Shown here: piece after piece, positions 51,801 through 62,708 of the stretch | Numbering within the stretch: the stretch's first letter is position 1 | Layout of the letters: the number at the start of each line of letters is the position of its first letter | Assembly: GCA_029237695.1 (NCBI GenBank) | Contig: CM055279.1 | Coordinates: 1,518,975-1,582,974 of the forward strand | Direction: 5' to 3' | DNA length: 64,000 bases | From: Conchocele bisecta | Lineage: Eukaryota > Mollusca > Bivalvia > Lucinida > Thyasiridae | Position numbers and translations under genes: made by a program | Notes under the pieces: generated by a model | Seen by the model: the letters and a program-made list of their open reading frames with translations, nothing else | The model's database searches: none | Told to the model about the DNA's origin: nothing

Positions 51801-54744
51801 ATTTGAACCGTCTCGATGAGACGGTTCAAATGGTAGTCACAACATATATTTCCTAGCTTATATAAAGAAAATATTTAGGATTTTCCACAAACAAAATGGC
51901 GTATTCTCAGCATGAAATGGGTTAAGAACTATCGTAATGATGAATCTTATTGGGATTCACACCTTGAGCTGAGTGATCTGATGTAGTAGTAAGGGTACCT
52001 GGCACCAGATCAGGACACTGTCTTTCAGTACTGAAATATTTTATTAAAAAAGTTGCATAATCCTATTAGTTTTAGGGGAAGGGGTCAAGTGACTTTGGTT
52101 TGATATGGACCTGGCACCAGGTCAGGTTATTCCAATTTCAGGGTTGAATATATATTTATTTTGATGTATATATTCCGTTCTGATTTTGGGATTTTTCCCC
52201 CAATGCAGCAGGTTACATGCGGGATTGAACCCGTTGGCCCGGCCTTACATGACCTTTGCTGTTGATCGGCTGTTAAACACAAATCAATCCACTTTGTATG
52301 TTAGCTAGCTGTTGAATAGATGTAAAGCCCCCAGTCAATCAGTCAGTTTTATATTGATGCAATTGATCATTCACACACACATTGATTGAAAAATATACTT
52401 TTTGTCTCACCAACGTTAGTGGAAAGTGAAACATAGCGGAGACACAATTCAGTAGCCGATTTTTGAGGGAGTAATCATTTATTTTTCCCAAAATGCATTA
52501 TTTCATATAGAACTAACCAATGCATATATTTGATGATTAAACGTATGCAGAATTATTATACTGAATTTATTACATTATCACAGCCAAAATGGCTGTGATA
52601 ATGTAATAAATTCAGTCTATTAAAAATTAATAAATTGAACATTTCTCCCTCAAAGTATACTTTGCTAGATAAGTATACTGTGCAATGTTGATGAAATAAG
52701 CTACTGGTGTAGTAGCGTCAGCGTAGCAGGCCTCGACTATTTTGGACATGCGTCCAAATGTGGAATATCTTCTGATACGTTAGTCAGACCATTACCAAAC
52801 TTCATTAATAGCTTCCTCACATAGTGACCTTGACCTTGGTGACAACCTTTTTAGTAAAGCCCCAAGTTATTAGCACAGGGTCATGTGACCATTTATTACT
52901 GGGCAAATTAAAAAAATTCATCAATGCACCGCGTAGTCTAAATCATGGCATATTTTCAATTTTCCACAATTAACTGTTTTGGATTTACATTGCAGGTTGT
53001 TGAAGTTTTGTTATTTGGTTATAAATTTGTGTTTAAAAATGTAACTTAATCCATTTCAGTCTAAGGATATGATTTCTTTATTTCTCTATACAGGTATATG
53101 TTGTTGCCACTCATTTGAACCGTCTCATCGAGACGGTTCAAACGAGTGGTAACAACATATACTTTCGAGATGAATTAAACAAAATAGGTATTTTTTCTCT
53201 CAAAAGTTTCATACTGCTATAATTGCAGGGCTCCAGATAAGGAATTAGTAATTGAGTATTTTCACTCCCATCATATCTGAAGCAATTGGGTATTTTAATT
53301 GGGTAAAATAAAATGACACTACTGTTTACACATCAACAGACAGCAATTATTGAATAGTTTGCTTTGAAATGAAAACATGTCTTGGCATTTCATTAGAATT
53401 ATCTCCTTGAAGACAATTCTAATGAAATACCAAGATGTGTTTTCATGGGAAAATAAGAAAAATATGCTATATTTGTGGTCTGTTTATTGTTTTCTGCAGC
53501 ATGATAAAGGTACCACAAGATTTTCATTGCTTTTTGATACTCACTACTTCTGATTTAAATTGGGTTTTTGGCAATTTTAATTGGGTATTTTAGCAAATAT
53601 GCAGCTTATCTGGTGCTCTATAATTGTATCTCGTTTGTAATGGGTTTGTAATGGGTTAACCTTCAAAAGGTAAGAAATAAATGTCATAGTCTGCTGTTTT
53701 TCATTTTTGTGTCGCGTCGCCCGCGTTGTCATTGTCGCAGGTATCAACAATTTTGGACATACATGCAAATTTTTCATATCTCCTGATCTGTTGGTCGGAT
53801 CTTTACCAATCTTCATCAATAACTTCACCTTGGAGACCTTGAACTTCGTGGGTGACACACTCACCGGCGATCACCTTGTCGTCAACATATTTATTAAGTT
53901 CTTCAGTGAGAAAAAAAGTAACTTGAAAATAAACTGCAGACGACAAAATTCAATTCAATGTTTAAATAACGAGGTCCTAATTTCATGCTTTATGTTTCTC
54001 TACAATATGTTTCTCTTTGAAAAATTTTCTCAACGGATGCTCTATTGTTTTATTTTGATGTTGTTTTTAAATTAGTTAAAGTTTTTATGTTGTCATTACC
54101 GTATCAGCTTGTACCTAGTATATTGTATTAATGATGTGCATTTATGTCTTAATTTCAATTAGAGAGAGGCCAGATTCATAGAATTAACCCTTAGATCGCT
54201 ACTCACAACAATTGTCGTCTGCTGTTGCTTTATATCTTGCCTTATTTCTCAATAAAAACATTGTTTGACAGCACTTCAGATTCTGAAGTGCTGTCAAAGC
54301 ATGTTGTAAATTATTCTAAAGTGCTGTCAAAGCATGTTTTTGATGATAAAAATAGAAAATAAACAGCAGATGACAAATAAATTAAGATAGCGGTTAAAAT
54401 CATTTTGTATGAAATGTGTAGATGTAAATATGCATGATGAAAATTAAAAACAATAATGATTAAGGAAAAGTAAATTTGTTGAAGTTTTAAATCTGCAAAA
54501 CACCATACTATTGTTTATCATCACCCAAGTTTTCTTTCTATAGCCCACCTATGTTACCCAACCAACCCCCATATTACAAGGTCAGAGTAAAATGTTTTGC
54601 AAATGGCTACTAGCCTGGTATTCTCTATGTATATCGTTTCAGTGTCCGATCGAGTGGTTCCATTTCGCCTGTGTGAATCTCACGATGAAGCCAAAGGGCA
54701 AGTGGTTCTGCCCCAGATGTATAGAAGAACGGAAAAAGAAATAG
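39771..54744 (+). CDS. ING4/5-like: Inhibitor of growth protein (ING4/ING5 type), alternative terminal exons
   Basis: Nuclear subunit that targets histone acetyltransferase complexes to H3K4me3. Shared exons: 39771-39807, 40894-40965, 41733-41899, 42683-42803, 45766-45859, 46493-46652 (651 nt, 217 codons). The transcript then splices either to 50743-50901 (269 aa) or to 54643-54744 (250 aa, close to the usual ING4/5 length). The N-terminal ING helices run from [12 protein letters not shown] through [32 protein letters not shown] and [20 protein letters not shown] Lys-rich nuclear localisation stretch follows (residues about 133-163). [17 protein letters not shown] then opens the PHD finger, completed by either terminal exon with CP-EWFHF-C...KGKWFC--RC. 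All splice phases agree. ING4 and ING5 cannot be told apart here; invertebrates often have one gene for both. Confidence 0.96.
40590..40757 (-). mobile_element. tRNA-derived SINE, minus strand, ING intron 1
   Basis: The reverse complement has AGTAGGTAGAGCGTCGGACT (A box), GGGGTTCGATTCCCACC (B box) and GTGTCTTTGGGCAAGACAAC. Confidence 0.8.
40894..40965 (+). CDS. ING4/5-like: ING exon 2
   Basis: Encodes [20 protein letters not shown], then QKAQ. Acceptor TTTACAG, donor CAGG|GTAATT, phase 1. Confidence 0.95.
41733..41899 (+). CDS. ING4/5-like: ING exon 3
   Basis: Encodes [36 protein letters not shown] and [16 protein letters not shown]. Acceptor CATTCACAG, donor ATG|GTAAGG, phase 0. Confidence 0.95.
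41940..42240. mobile_element. FB-B fold-back element, ING intron 3
   Basis: AAAGTATACTTTGAGG arms and the TTATCACAGCCATTTTGGCT centre, as in the copy at 3153. It begins about 40 nt after the exon 3 donor. Confidence 0.92.
42453..42660 (+). mobile_element. tRNA-derived SINE (family G), ING intron 3
   Basis: GGCTGTGGCTCAGGGGTAGA (A box), TGTGAGTTCAAAACC (B box), then TCGGATGAGACTTTAAACTG and ATATGACCTTAGCTGTTG. Related to the copy split at 61826-62330. Confidence 0.8.
42683..42803 (+). CDS. ING4/5-like: ING exon 4
   Basis: Encodes [20 protein letters not shown], then [20 protein letters not shown]. Acceptor CATGATAG, donor TCCA|GTAAGT, phase 1. Confidence 0.95.
42818..43080. mobile_element. 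Fold-back element (AGAATAGTAGGTTA family), ING intron 4
   Basis: Palindrome AGAATAGTAGGTTAGTGACG / GGCACTAACCTACTATTCT, then a tail to TGTTGACGGGATAAA. It begins about 12 nt after the exon 4 donor. Confidence 0.87.
44512..44735 (+). mobile_element. SINE-like element (family F), ING intron 4
   Basis: AGGGGAAGGGGTCAAGTGAC, GGACCTGGCACCAGGTCGGG, then GGGATCGAACCCGTTTGCCC and a (CAAA)n tail. Further copies lie at 52075-52300, 57050-57235, 60128-60350 and 63255-63490; fragments lie at 50475-50640, 51950-52040 and 59150-59235. Confidence 0.82.
45185..45432. mobile_element. FB-C fold-back element, ING intron 4
   Basis: GGTTGCGACTGGAGAAATGC to CTACAGTCACAGCCACATTT; both arms complete. Confidence 0.88.
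45766..45859 (+). CDS. ING4/5-like: ING exon 5: Lys-rich nuclear localisation region
   Basis: Encodes [18 protein letters not shown], then [12 protein letters not shown]. Acceptor TTTTCTCCAG, donor AAAGA|GTAAGC, phase 2. Confidence 0.92.
46493..46652 (+). CDS. ING4/5-like: ING exon 6: first half of PHD finger
   Basis: Encodes [38 protein letters not shown] and [15 protein letters not shown]. It supplies the first three zinc ligands and the Tyr of the methyl-lysine cage. Donor GAT|GTAAGT, phase 0. Confidence 0.97.
46680..46960. repeat. Dispersed repeat after ING exon 6
   Basis: Shares ACACTCACCGGCGATCGCCT-like sequence with 53700-53890 (ACACACTCACCGGCGATCAC) and GTCTCACC...AAAGTG with about 52404-52440. 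The open frame running on from exon 6 here is intron read-through. Confidence 0.65.
47335..48176. mobile_element. 842-bp pogo-like non-autonomous element, ING intron 6
   Basis: Inverted ends CAGTCGAGCACCAGTATCTC and GAGGTACTGGTGCTCGACT lie between TA dinucleotides. Subterminal repeats of TCGAGATA occur on both sides. No transposase frame remains, only short interrupted open frames. Confidence 0.87.
48765..48973. mobile_element. FB-A fold-back element, ING intron 6
   Basis: Copy with a near-perfect palindromic centre AGCACATGAGAATCGTC / GACGATTCTCATGTGCT. Confidence 0.9.
50743..50901 (+). CDS. ING4/5-like: ING alternative terminal exon a: PHD second half with extra tail
   Basis: Encodes [20 protein letters not shown] and [13 protein letters not shown], then a 19-residue tail [19 protein letters not shown] and TAA. 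All remaining zinc ligands and the cage Trp are intact. Acceptor CATCATTTCAG. AATAAA lies at 50989-50994. Confidence 0.92.
   Translation, partial: CPVEWFHFPCVGIKEKPKGKWFCERCNADRKKKSTNSVASPAFSISMNLPRI
50985..51395. mobile_element. Two FB-A elements after ING exon a
   Basis: Copies at about 50985-51180 and 51218-51395. The first supplies an AATAAA to the exon a 3' region. Confidence 0.88.
50989..50994 (+). promoter_or_regulatory. Candidate poly(A) signal for ING exon a, inside a fold-back element
   Basis: AATAAA 88 nt after the exon a stop, in the left end (GCTGAATAAAATTTTGTCGT) of a FB-A element. Confidence 0.45.
51778..51860. mobile_element. Small fold-back (TTGAACCGTCTCGATGAGACGG)
   Basis: Hairpin TATATGTTGTGACTACTCAT and its complement around TCTCGATGAGA. 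Copies lie at 53095-53165, 55025-55105 and 59905-59965. Confidence 0.88.
52075..52300 (+). mobile_element. SINE-like element (family F) between ING terminal exons
   Basis: Same blocks as at 44512, here GGGATTGAACCCGTTGGCCC near the end. Confidence 0.82.
52450..52712. mobile_element. FB-B fold-back element between the ING terminal exons
   Basis: Same arms and central palindrome; one arm is slightly truncated. Confidence 0.9.
54184..54400. mobile_element. FB-A fold-back element before ING exon b
   Basis: AACCCTTAGATCGCTACTCA to AAACAGCAGATGACAAATAA, with two central hairpins. A near-identical copy lies at 61244-61463. Confidence 0.9.
54643..54744 (+). CDS. ING4/5-like: ING alternative terminal exon b: PHD second half, canonical end
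   Basis: Encodes [20 protein letters not shown], then [13 protein letters not shown] and TAG, ending at the basic tail as vertebrate ING4/5 do. Acceptor TATCGTTTCAG, same phase as exon a. AATAAA lies at 55171-55176. Confidence 0.93.
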   Translation, partial: CPIEWFHFACVNLTMKPKGKWFCPRCIEERKKK

Positions 54745-55170
54745 TTTTTACCCATCATTTTGTAGTGTTTTACGAGCTCCAGATAAGCAGGTTTACGGAC
54801 CTCCTGTTGAGAAAAACGTTTGAAACTAATGTAGATCCTGCGATCTGTTTCACTAAACTTTGTACGTTTATAAAGTTTGTAAATGAAAAATTGAAATCGA
54901 GAACATAGTTTGCATTAGCAGCCGATTTTGATAAATCTTAGTGGATTTGTTCGAATTTAATGACTGCTACATGTGGGTCGGAGATTATAACATCATAAAT
55001 ATTTTCTTTATATGAGCTTAGGAGTATATGTCACGACCACCATTTGAACCATCTCATCGAGACGGTTCATATGAGTGGTCGCAACATATACTGTACTTTC
55101 ATTGAGAAATTAATAAAAAAAAGAAAATTGAAAAAATGAATACACGTAAAGCTTGTAAACTAAGATAAAC

Positions 55171-55176
55171 AATAAA
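55171..55176 (+). promoter_or_regulatory. Candidate poly(A) signal for ING exon b
   Basis: AATAAA 427 nt after the exon b stop. No nearer canonical hexamer was seen. Confidence 0.4.
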
Positions 55177-55347
55177 TCTGTACGGACATTTTTAACACCC
55201 AGGCATTGAGTGTTTCCCCCAGGATTAAAATGTGGCACGGTAAGGCCTGAAAATGTTTGTAACTGAGTCAATCGATCAATCATTGCTGTTCAAAATATGT
55301 ATCTGCAAAATATTGCGATATTATTACCGTACCTGTATAAAGTGGAT

Positions 55348-55530
55348 TAACCCTTCCTATGCTGTTGACGGAAATTGCCGTCTACTGTTTTTCATTTTTG
55401 CTTTAATTCTCGACAAAAACCTGGTTTTGACAGCACATGAGCTGTCAAAACCAGGTTTTTGTCGAGAAATATTGAAAATAAAACATTTCCAGCAGACGAC
55501 AGAATTTAATTCAGCGTAGTAAGGGTTAAG
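55348..55530. mobile_element. FB-A fold-back element downstream of ING
   Basis: Centre shortened to AGCACATGAGCTGTC; arms complete. Confidence 0.88.
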
Positions 55531-55574
55531 GGTGGGAAAATATAACAAAGATGCAGCTGTTCTGTATGCTTTCT

Positions 55575-55880
55575 TATTCGTGGCTGTCACTGGAGAAATG
55601 GGGCTTATGGGATTTGCGACCAGTGTAGGTCCAGATCAGCCTGTGCATATGCACAGTCTGATCAGGATCTACACTGTTCGCTATTTCATCAATGCCTCTA
55701 ACAAGCAGTATAGATCGCACAGTCGGATCAGATACTGCACTGATAGCCATTTCATAAACGAAACACCTGTTATGCTTCCAACAAGCAATATAGATCGTTC
55801 TCAGGCTACAAGAGTGTTCTATTTGATCAGCAGCTACACTGGCCACAAATCCTATAAACCCCATTTCTCCAGTCAGTCAA
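55575..55880. mobile_element. FB-C fold-back element downstream of ING
   Basis: GTGGCTGTCACTGGAGAAAT to CATTTCTCCAGTCA, with a duplicated inner segment. Further copies lie at 56470-56700, 57545-58060 (interrupted by another fold-back at about 57665-57960) and 61575-61805. Confidence 0.87.
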
Positions 55881-58184
55881 ATTTCCTTTTAAAACATGCA
55901 AGTTTGTGGTTTTAGTATCGTTTACAAGTGATGAATCTAATGTACTTGTATGAAATGAGAAAAAAATGAGCATATAATACTGCTTATCTGTAGCTCACTC
56001 ATAGTAGTTTTGTTTTAATGCAATTGATCAAATTGTTATGAGTTGTTGAATTTTAATATATGGATTGTATTTCTGACGAAATTGTGAATTTTATCATTTT
56101 ATGAGAATTTCATAAAATAATGGTACACAATCTGACTCGACAATTTTAGTAATGGATAAAATATCATGAGAAAAGATAATTATCCTTTTAAGCGATCGAT
56201 ACACTGGTGATAAATCCCATCAGGCCCATTTCTTCGAGTCACGGCAACAAATAATAAAAATATTACTCTCTAAAATAGTTCGTAAAATTTTGATTTCAAT
56301 GTGAAAAATCTTTCTATGATTTGTGAGGAAACGGCTCGATGTACGAACCACTGTCTGATATACATTTTGGTGAATCAGTGACCGAAAATGGGCATACAAA
56401 TTGCGGTGAAATGGTTATTAGCAGATGTTGAGCCTCATTTAGCCAATAAATTGTTTTATATTAGAACCATGCATGTGGTTGTGACTGGAGAACTCGGGCT
56501 TTTGGGTTTTTGCGACCAGTGTAGATCCAGATCAGCCTGTGCATACGCACAGTCTGATCAGGATCTACACTGTTGGCCATTTCATAAATGCTTCTAACAA
56601 GCAGTACAGATCGTTATCAGGCTACAGGAGTAGGCTACAGGCTACAGGTACACTGGTCACAAATCCCATAAGCTCGATTTCTTCAGTCACAATCACAAAT
56701 GGGGTTAACATATGCAAACTGTTGCCAAGTTTCAACAGAATTTATTTTTGTATGAAAATGTTCTCCACACATTGTTATGTTACAATACGTACTTTGGGCA
56801 AAACTTCTGTGTATTTGTTAATAGAACAAGTTTCATCTGTTATTTATGTTTTTAATAAAAACCTGTATTGTATTTATATTTTATATATTAATTCCCAGGG
56901 GAATTAGACGCATGAAATCAACCTCCTAATTTCATTCTCACAGTGTCTACTGTCAGTGTGGGAGCAATAACTCCCCCATTGAGAGATGATAGAAACTTTC
57001 AGGACTGAATTACAGTTTGTCGTCGTCAGTTATTTTCTCCTTATAGTGCTTTTAGGGGAAGGGGTCAAGTGACTTTGGTCATTCTAATTTCAGGGCTGAG
57101 ATTTTTATTTCAATGTAAATATTCTGTTCTGATTTTGGGAGTTTCCTCTCAATGCAGCAGGTTAAATACGGGATCGAACCCGTTGGCCAGGCGTTAAATG
57201 AGTTTAGCTGTTGATAGGCCGTTTAAACACTTAATAATTCCAGCACAAAAATATTTACACAGTTCCCTAACATTTGATTGGTCCGTAGCAAGTCTCTGTC
57301 CAAAATTTATATGAATTGATGAATTTATTTCAAATGCTGGAATTATAAGGAATGAATGGCGTTTTTGTTGAATTTATCGGGGATATAAAGTTGAAAAAGT
57401 CGCGGGAATACTGGACGAGGCCTTCCGGCCTTCGTCCAGTATTCCCGCGACTTTTCCAAGTTTATACCCCGATAAATTCCACAAAAAGGCCATTCATTCC
57501 TGTAATAAATCAAATCTGTGCTGAATAATATTATACATGCTACATGCAGTAGTTGCTGTCTATATATGTCACTGGAAGGCTGGTTATGGTGGGTTTTGCT
57601 CTGTCAGGCTCTGCACTGTTCACCATTCCATTATTGAAACGCCCGTCATGCTTCTAGCAAGCAATATACAAATTTATCCCGTCAACACAGTGCGTATGTG
57701 CTATGAAACACGGTGCCGTGAAACATTTTTGATATCCTGTCAATACGACCTAATCGCTGTGTATGAATATATGCGGTGGCTGGGTTATTTCTTTTTACAT
57801 TTTAAAGCCATTTGTAGGTGTTGACGGGATAAATACAATAGTAGGTTAGTGCCGTGAATTGGAAAAAATATCTGGCGCGGCAGAGCCTCGCCCATCCCGT
57901 TTCCTAAGCCTTGCCAGATGTGTTTTCCCATTCACGGCACTAACCTACTATTCTCTATGTATATTGTTATCAGGCTACAGGAGTGTGCTATTTGATCTGG
58001 AGCAATTTCTATGGTCACAAATCCAATAAGCCCCATTTCTCCAGTCACAGCCACATATGACCGTCTTGTTGAACAGTCTTACCAATATTAAATCAACATA
58101 TTGTGAGATCATATCGCCTCTATGCCAGTAGCCGATTTCAGCAACATTGCAAACAGCAAAGTAAAGATCAGCGTGCATTTATTC

Positions 58185-58500
58185 AGTCTGTAGCCGATTT
58201 CACCAACATTGCAAAGTATACTTTTCTAGCAAAGTATACTTTGAGGGATAATCATTTATTTTTTCCGAAATGCATTATTTCATATAGAACTAACGACTGC
58301 ATATATTTGATGATTAAAACTATGCAGAATTATTATACTGAATGTATTGCATTATCACAGCCAAAATGGCTGTGATAATGTAATAAATTCAGTATAACAA
58401 TAAAAATTAATAAATTTATCCTTAAATTGAAAATGTCTCCCTCAAAGTATACTTTGCTAGAAAGGTGTATACTTTGTAATGTTGGTGAAATAGGCTACAG
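58185..58500. mobile_element. FB-B fold-back element, copy 4
   Basis: TGTAGCCGATTTCACCAACA to GTTGGTGAAATAGGCTACAG around the GGCTGTGATAATGTAATAAA centre. Confidence 0.92.
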
Positions 58501-58529
58501 GAATACATGACGTGACTGGAGCATAAGTA

Positions 58530-58602
58530 ACCCAAATGTTCTGTCTGTAATGCAGGGTTAGGGTTAGGGTCTGTATTACAGACAGAACATTTGGGTTAGA
58601 AC
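58530..58602. repeat. Hairpin with (GGGTTA) units in the loop
   Basis: AACCCAAATGTTCTGTCTGT and its complement flank AGGGTTAGGGTTAGGG. Confidence 0.85.
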
Positions 58603-58674
58603 AAACACTATACAAGGCGTACTGGTATTTTACGAAGGACGGAGGGCTTATGATGTACCCTTGGTGTCGTAATT

Positions 58675-59145
58675 GCAACACTACCTCTATCATGTACATG
58701 TACTTGGTGTCGTAATTGCAACACTATCTCTATCATGTACATGTACTTGGTGTCGTAATTGCAACACTATCTCTATCATGTACATGTACTTGGTGTCGTA
58801 ATTGCAACACTACCTCTATCATGTACATGTACTTGGTGTCGTAATTGCAACACTATCTCTATCATGTACATGTACTTGGTGTCGTAATTGCAACACTATC
58901 CTCTATCATGTACATGTACTTGGTGTCGTAATTGCAACACTACTCTATATGTACATGTACTTGGTGTCGTAATTGTATCATGCACTTCTATCTCTATCAT
59001 GTACATGTACTTGGTGTCGTAATTGCAACACTATCTCTATCATGTACATGTACTTGGTGTCGTAATTGCAACACTATCTCTATCATGTACATGTACTTGG
59101 TGTCGTAATTGCAACACTACTTCTATCATGTACATGTACTTGTAC
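58675..59145. repeat. 43-bp satellite, about 11 units
   Basis: The unit contains ATCATGTACATGTACTTGGT and GTCGTAATTGCAACACTATC. Near-perfect except for two units around 58930-58990. Confidence 0.95.
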
Positions 59146-60699
59146 AGGTAATATATGGGATTTAGTACTAAACCCATTGACCCGGCCATAAATGACCTTA
59201 GCTGTTGATAGGCTGTTAAACCCCAACAAACAAACAATACCTCTATCAGTCTATCCAGTCGTTATCGAAAATCTGAAAACATTATACACTATAAATTCCT
59301 TCTATCACTTTATTCTTTCTGTTTGCCTTGTGCACTACCTTCATGGTCAGCAAATACACTTCTATCATGATCTACAAATTTATTAATTTCTATTATACCG
59401 GGGTCAATCCCGTCTCTATATGACCACAGGTTGAAGTAACGGACCGAGGTCTATAAATACATTAAATATGCCTGAAAGCATCAATAAATGAAATAAAAAT
59501 AAGGTAAACAATTATTTTTACTCCCTCCATATACCGGTAGATTTATACCTAAGTCTATATGGAGGGAGTAAAAAAAAATGTTAGCTTATTTTTTTTTAAT
59601 TTATTGATGCTTTTAGGCATATTTAATGTATTTATAGACCTCGGTCCGTTACTTCAACCTGTGTATATGACCATAGCTGTTGTTTGGACGGTAAACTCAT
59701 TCACTTTCATTTGCAACCGGGGTCAAACTGTGATTTATTTAGGGATTCAGTGATCAAGTGTAGTAACTAAGGGTGCCTGGGACCGGATCAGGACACTGTG
59801 TTTCAGTCCTGAACTTTCATGTATGGTACACACCCCATTAACCCATTGCATGCTGAGGATACGCCATTTTGTTTGTGGAAAATCCTAAATATTTTATGTG
59901 CTCAGAAGTATATGTTGCGACCACCATCGAGACGGTTCAAATGAGTGGTCACAACATACTTTCATTGAGAAATAACAAAAATAAAAAATTAAAAAAAAAT
60001 ACCCGTAAAGGTGTACTCCGCATGTAATGGGTGAAAATAAAGTTTATAACATTTAGAGCCATCACACTTGTGCAGCATCGGCAACATCGGGTCATTGTTT
60101 TCTGATGGCTCTTCTAATCCTATTTCTTTCGGGGAAGGGTCCAAGTGAGTTTGGTGTGGTATAGACCTGGCACCAGGTCAGGTTGTTCCTAATTTCAAGG
60201 CTGAATATATAGTTATTTTCATGTAAATATTCAGTTCTGATTTATGGATTTTCGCCACAATGCAGATGGCTAAATGCGGGATCAAACCGTTAGCACTGCC
60301 TTAAATGACCTTAGCTGTTGATACGCCATTAAACAACAATAAATCTACCAATCAATCTGATGGCTTTATTTAATCAAGATAAGTATTTTATTTTGTTTTT
60401 CTTTCGTTGGGCAAAATTGGTGTCCGTTGTACACAAATCATGACCATGTGTATAAATGTTCATTATCATCATAATGTAGTAAAGACGCCCAATCACCAAA
60501 TCATCATCTGTAGGTAGAGATGTTATTGCATGATTGCCGTCGTATCAGAGCAACTGTATCCAGTATTGGCTCTGTCCGTTCGACATTTGTGACCAGTGTA
60601 GCTCCTGATCAAATAGCACACTCCTGTAGCCTGCTTAACCATCTGTATTACTTGTTCGAAGCATGACGGGTGTTTCATTCACTAGTGAACTGTGCTGAT

Positions 60700-61010
60700 C
60701 TGTAGCCGATTTCATCAAAATTGCAAAGTATACTTTTCTAGCAAAGTATACTTTGAGTGAGAAATTTTCAATTTAAGGATTAATTTTTATTATACTGAAT
60801 TTATTACATTATCACAGCCATTTTGCCATTTTGGCTGTGATAATGTAATAAATTCAGTATAATAAGTCTGCATACTTTTAATCATCAAATATACGCAGTG
60901 GTTAGTTCTATATGAAATAATGCATTTCAGGAAAAATAAATGATTACTCCCTCAAAGTATACTTTGCTAGATAAGTATACTTTGCAATGTTGGTGAAATC
61001 AGCTACAGAC
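60700..61010. mobile_element. FB-B fold-back element, copy 5
   Basis: Same family, inserted within a FB-C element whose halves lie on both sides (60590-60700 and 61015-61085). Confidence 0.9.
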
Positions 61011-61825
61011 TGGATAAATGCACGCTGATCACAATCTACACTGGTTGCAAATCTATAAGCCCCATTTCGCCAATCACAGCCACAAATATTGTCATCGGCT
61101 TGTTGTTTTTTTTCATTTCCCCTTTTTCTCCAGCAATAACATGGTTTGTCAACATATAACATGTATAACCGTGCTTTTGTTTGAGCAATATGACAATTTT
61201 CTGGGGGAAAAAACCGCAGGCTACAACATTCATTTACACATATTAACCCTTAGATCGCTACTCACAACAATTGTCGTCTGCTGTTGCTTTTATATCTGGC
61301 CTTATTTCTCAATAAAACATGGTTTGACAGCACTTCAGAATCAAAGCTGTACTGTCAAAGCATGTTGTAAATTATTCTAAAGTGCTGTCAAAGCATGTTT
61401 TTGATGATAATAATGAAAAATAAACAGCAGACGACAAAAAAATAAGATAGCGGTCTGAGGGTTAAGTTATTGACTGAAATCTGCTACTATTGTAGAGAAA
61501 CTCACAGATTTTAATTCTTAAATCTGTTACTGTTAAGTGCACAAACCTGACCATTTGTATATTATTTCATCATCATCATATGTGGCTTTAACTGGAGAAA
61601 TGGGGCTTATGGATTGTTCAACCACTGTAGATCCAGATCAGGCTGTGCATCCGCACAGTCTGGCCAGGATCAACACTGTTCACCATTACATCAATGAAAC
61701 ACGCATCATGATTATAACCAGCAATATAGATCATTATCAGACTACAGTTGAATGCTACACTGGTCACAAATCCCATAACCGCATTTCTCCAGGCACAGCC
61801 ACATATAGTGTTTGTCCTGTAAACT

Positions 61826-62330
61826 AGGGATGGATTATGGCCGAGGGGTTACAACACCTGGGCCCAGTTGCTCAAAACACCAGTTAGCTTAACGGACTGT
61901 TAAATCCTTAACTGAATGGTTAAAATCTCTGTTTTAACAGAGATTTTAACCATTCAGTTAAGGATTTAACAGTCCGTTAAGGATTTAACAGTCCGTTAAT
62001 CTAACTGGTGTTTTGAACAACCGGGCCCAGTTAGCTTAACGGACTGTTAAATCCTTAACGGACTGTTAAATCCTTAACTGAATGGTTAAAATCTCTGTAA
62101 AACAGAGATTTTAACCATTCAGTTAAGGATTTAACAGTCCATTAAGCTAACGGATGTTTTGAACAACCGGGCCCTGACTTCCAATCCGGAGGTTGTGGGT
62201 TCAAACCTAGGGCATCAAAAATGCTTTCATAGTATTTCCATCCCACTGGTCTGTCGGATGAGACTTTAAACTGTGGTCCCGTCTCTATATGACCTTAGCT
62301 GTTGGTGGGACGTTAAACCCTTTCACTTCC
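61826..62330 (+). mobile_element. SINE (family G) split by a fold-back element
   Basis: The head GGATTATGGCCGAGGGGTTA and the rest (GGAGGTTGTGGGTTCAAACC to TCGGATGAGACTTTAAACTG) are separated by a palindromic element at about 61861-62172. That element has GGGCCC ends and TTAACGGACTGTTAAATCC arms in two nested rounds. Confidence 0.82.
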
Positions 62331-62708
62331 AATTTTGTTTGTGCTGTAAACTGCAGATTGCGACCCACTGGTGTCATTATTGCAATTGTATTGTGCTGTT
62401 ATAGTTTAATGTCTCACCACAGTAGGAAGTAATATGTGCCTTCTGTATCCCACCACCTTTGTGGAGGGGGCAATTATCGTTGCCTTCGTCCATCCATCCC
62501 ATGCCATCCATCCCTCCATCACACAGAATATACCAAACATGCTTTTGCACCTAAAAAGATCTGAAAATTGGAGTAGTTCGGTATATAGATTCTTTAACAC
62601 AAATAACTGTTAACATGTAATGGGTTATTGTGGGTAGAAACTTGCTGTGTACTTTCATTATGGTGTGCAGATGCGCCGATTGAATTTAGATTTTTTATCA
62701 GACACCTG

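Noticed and set aside
58675..59145. Possible CRISPR array
   Set aside because: Units are contiguous without unique spacers and the window is an animal genome.
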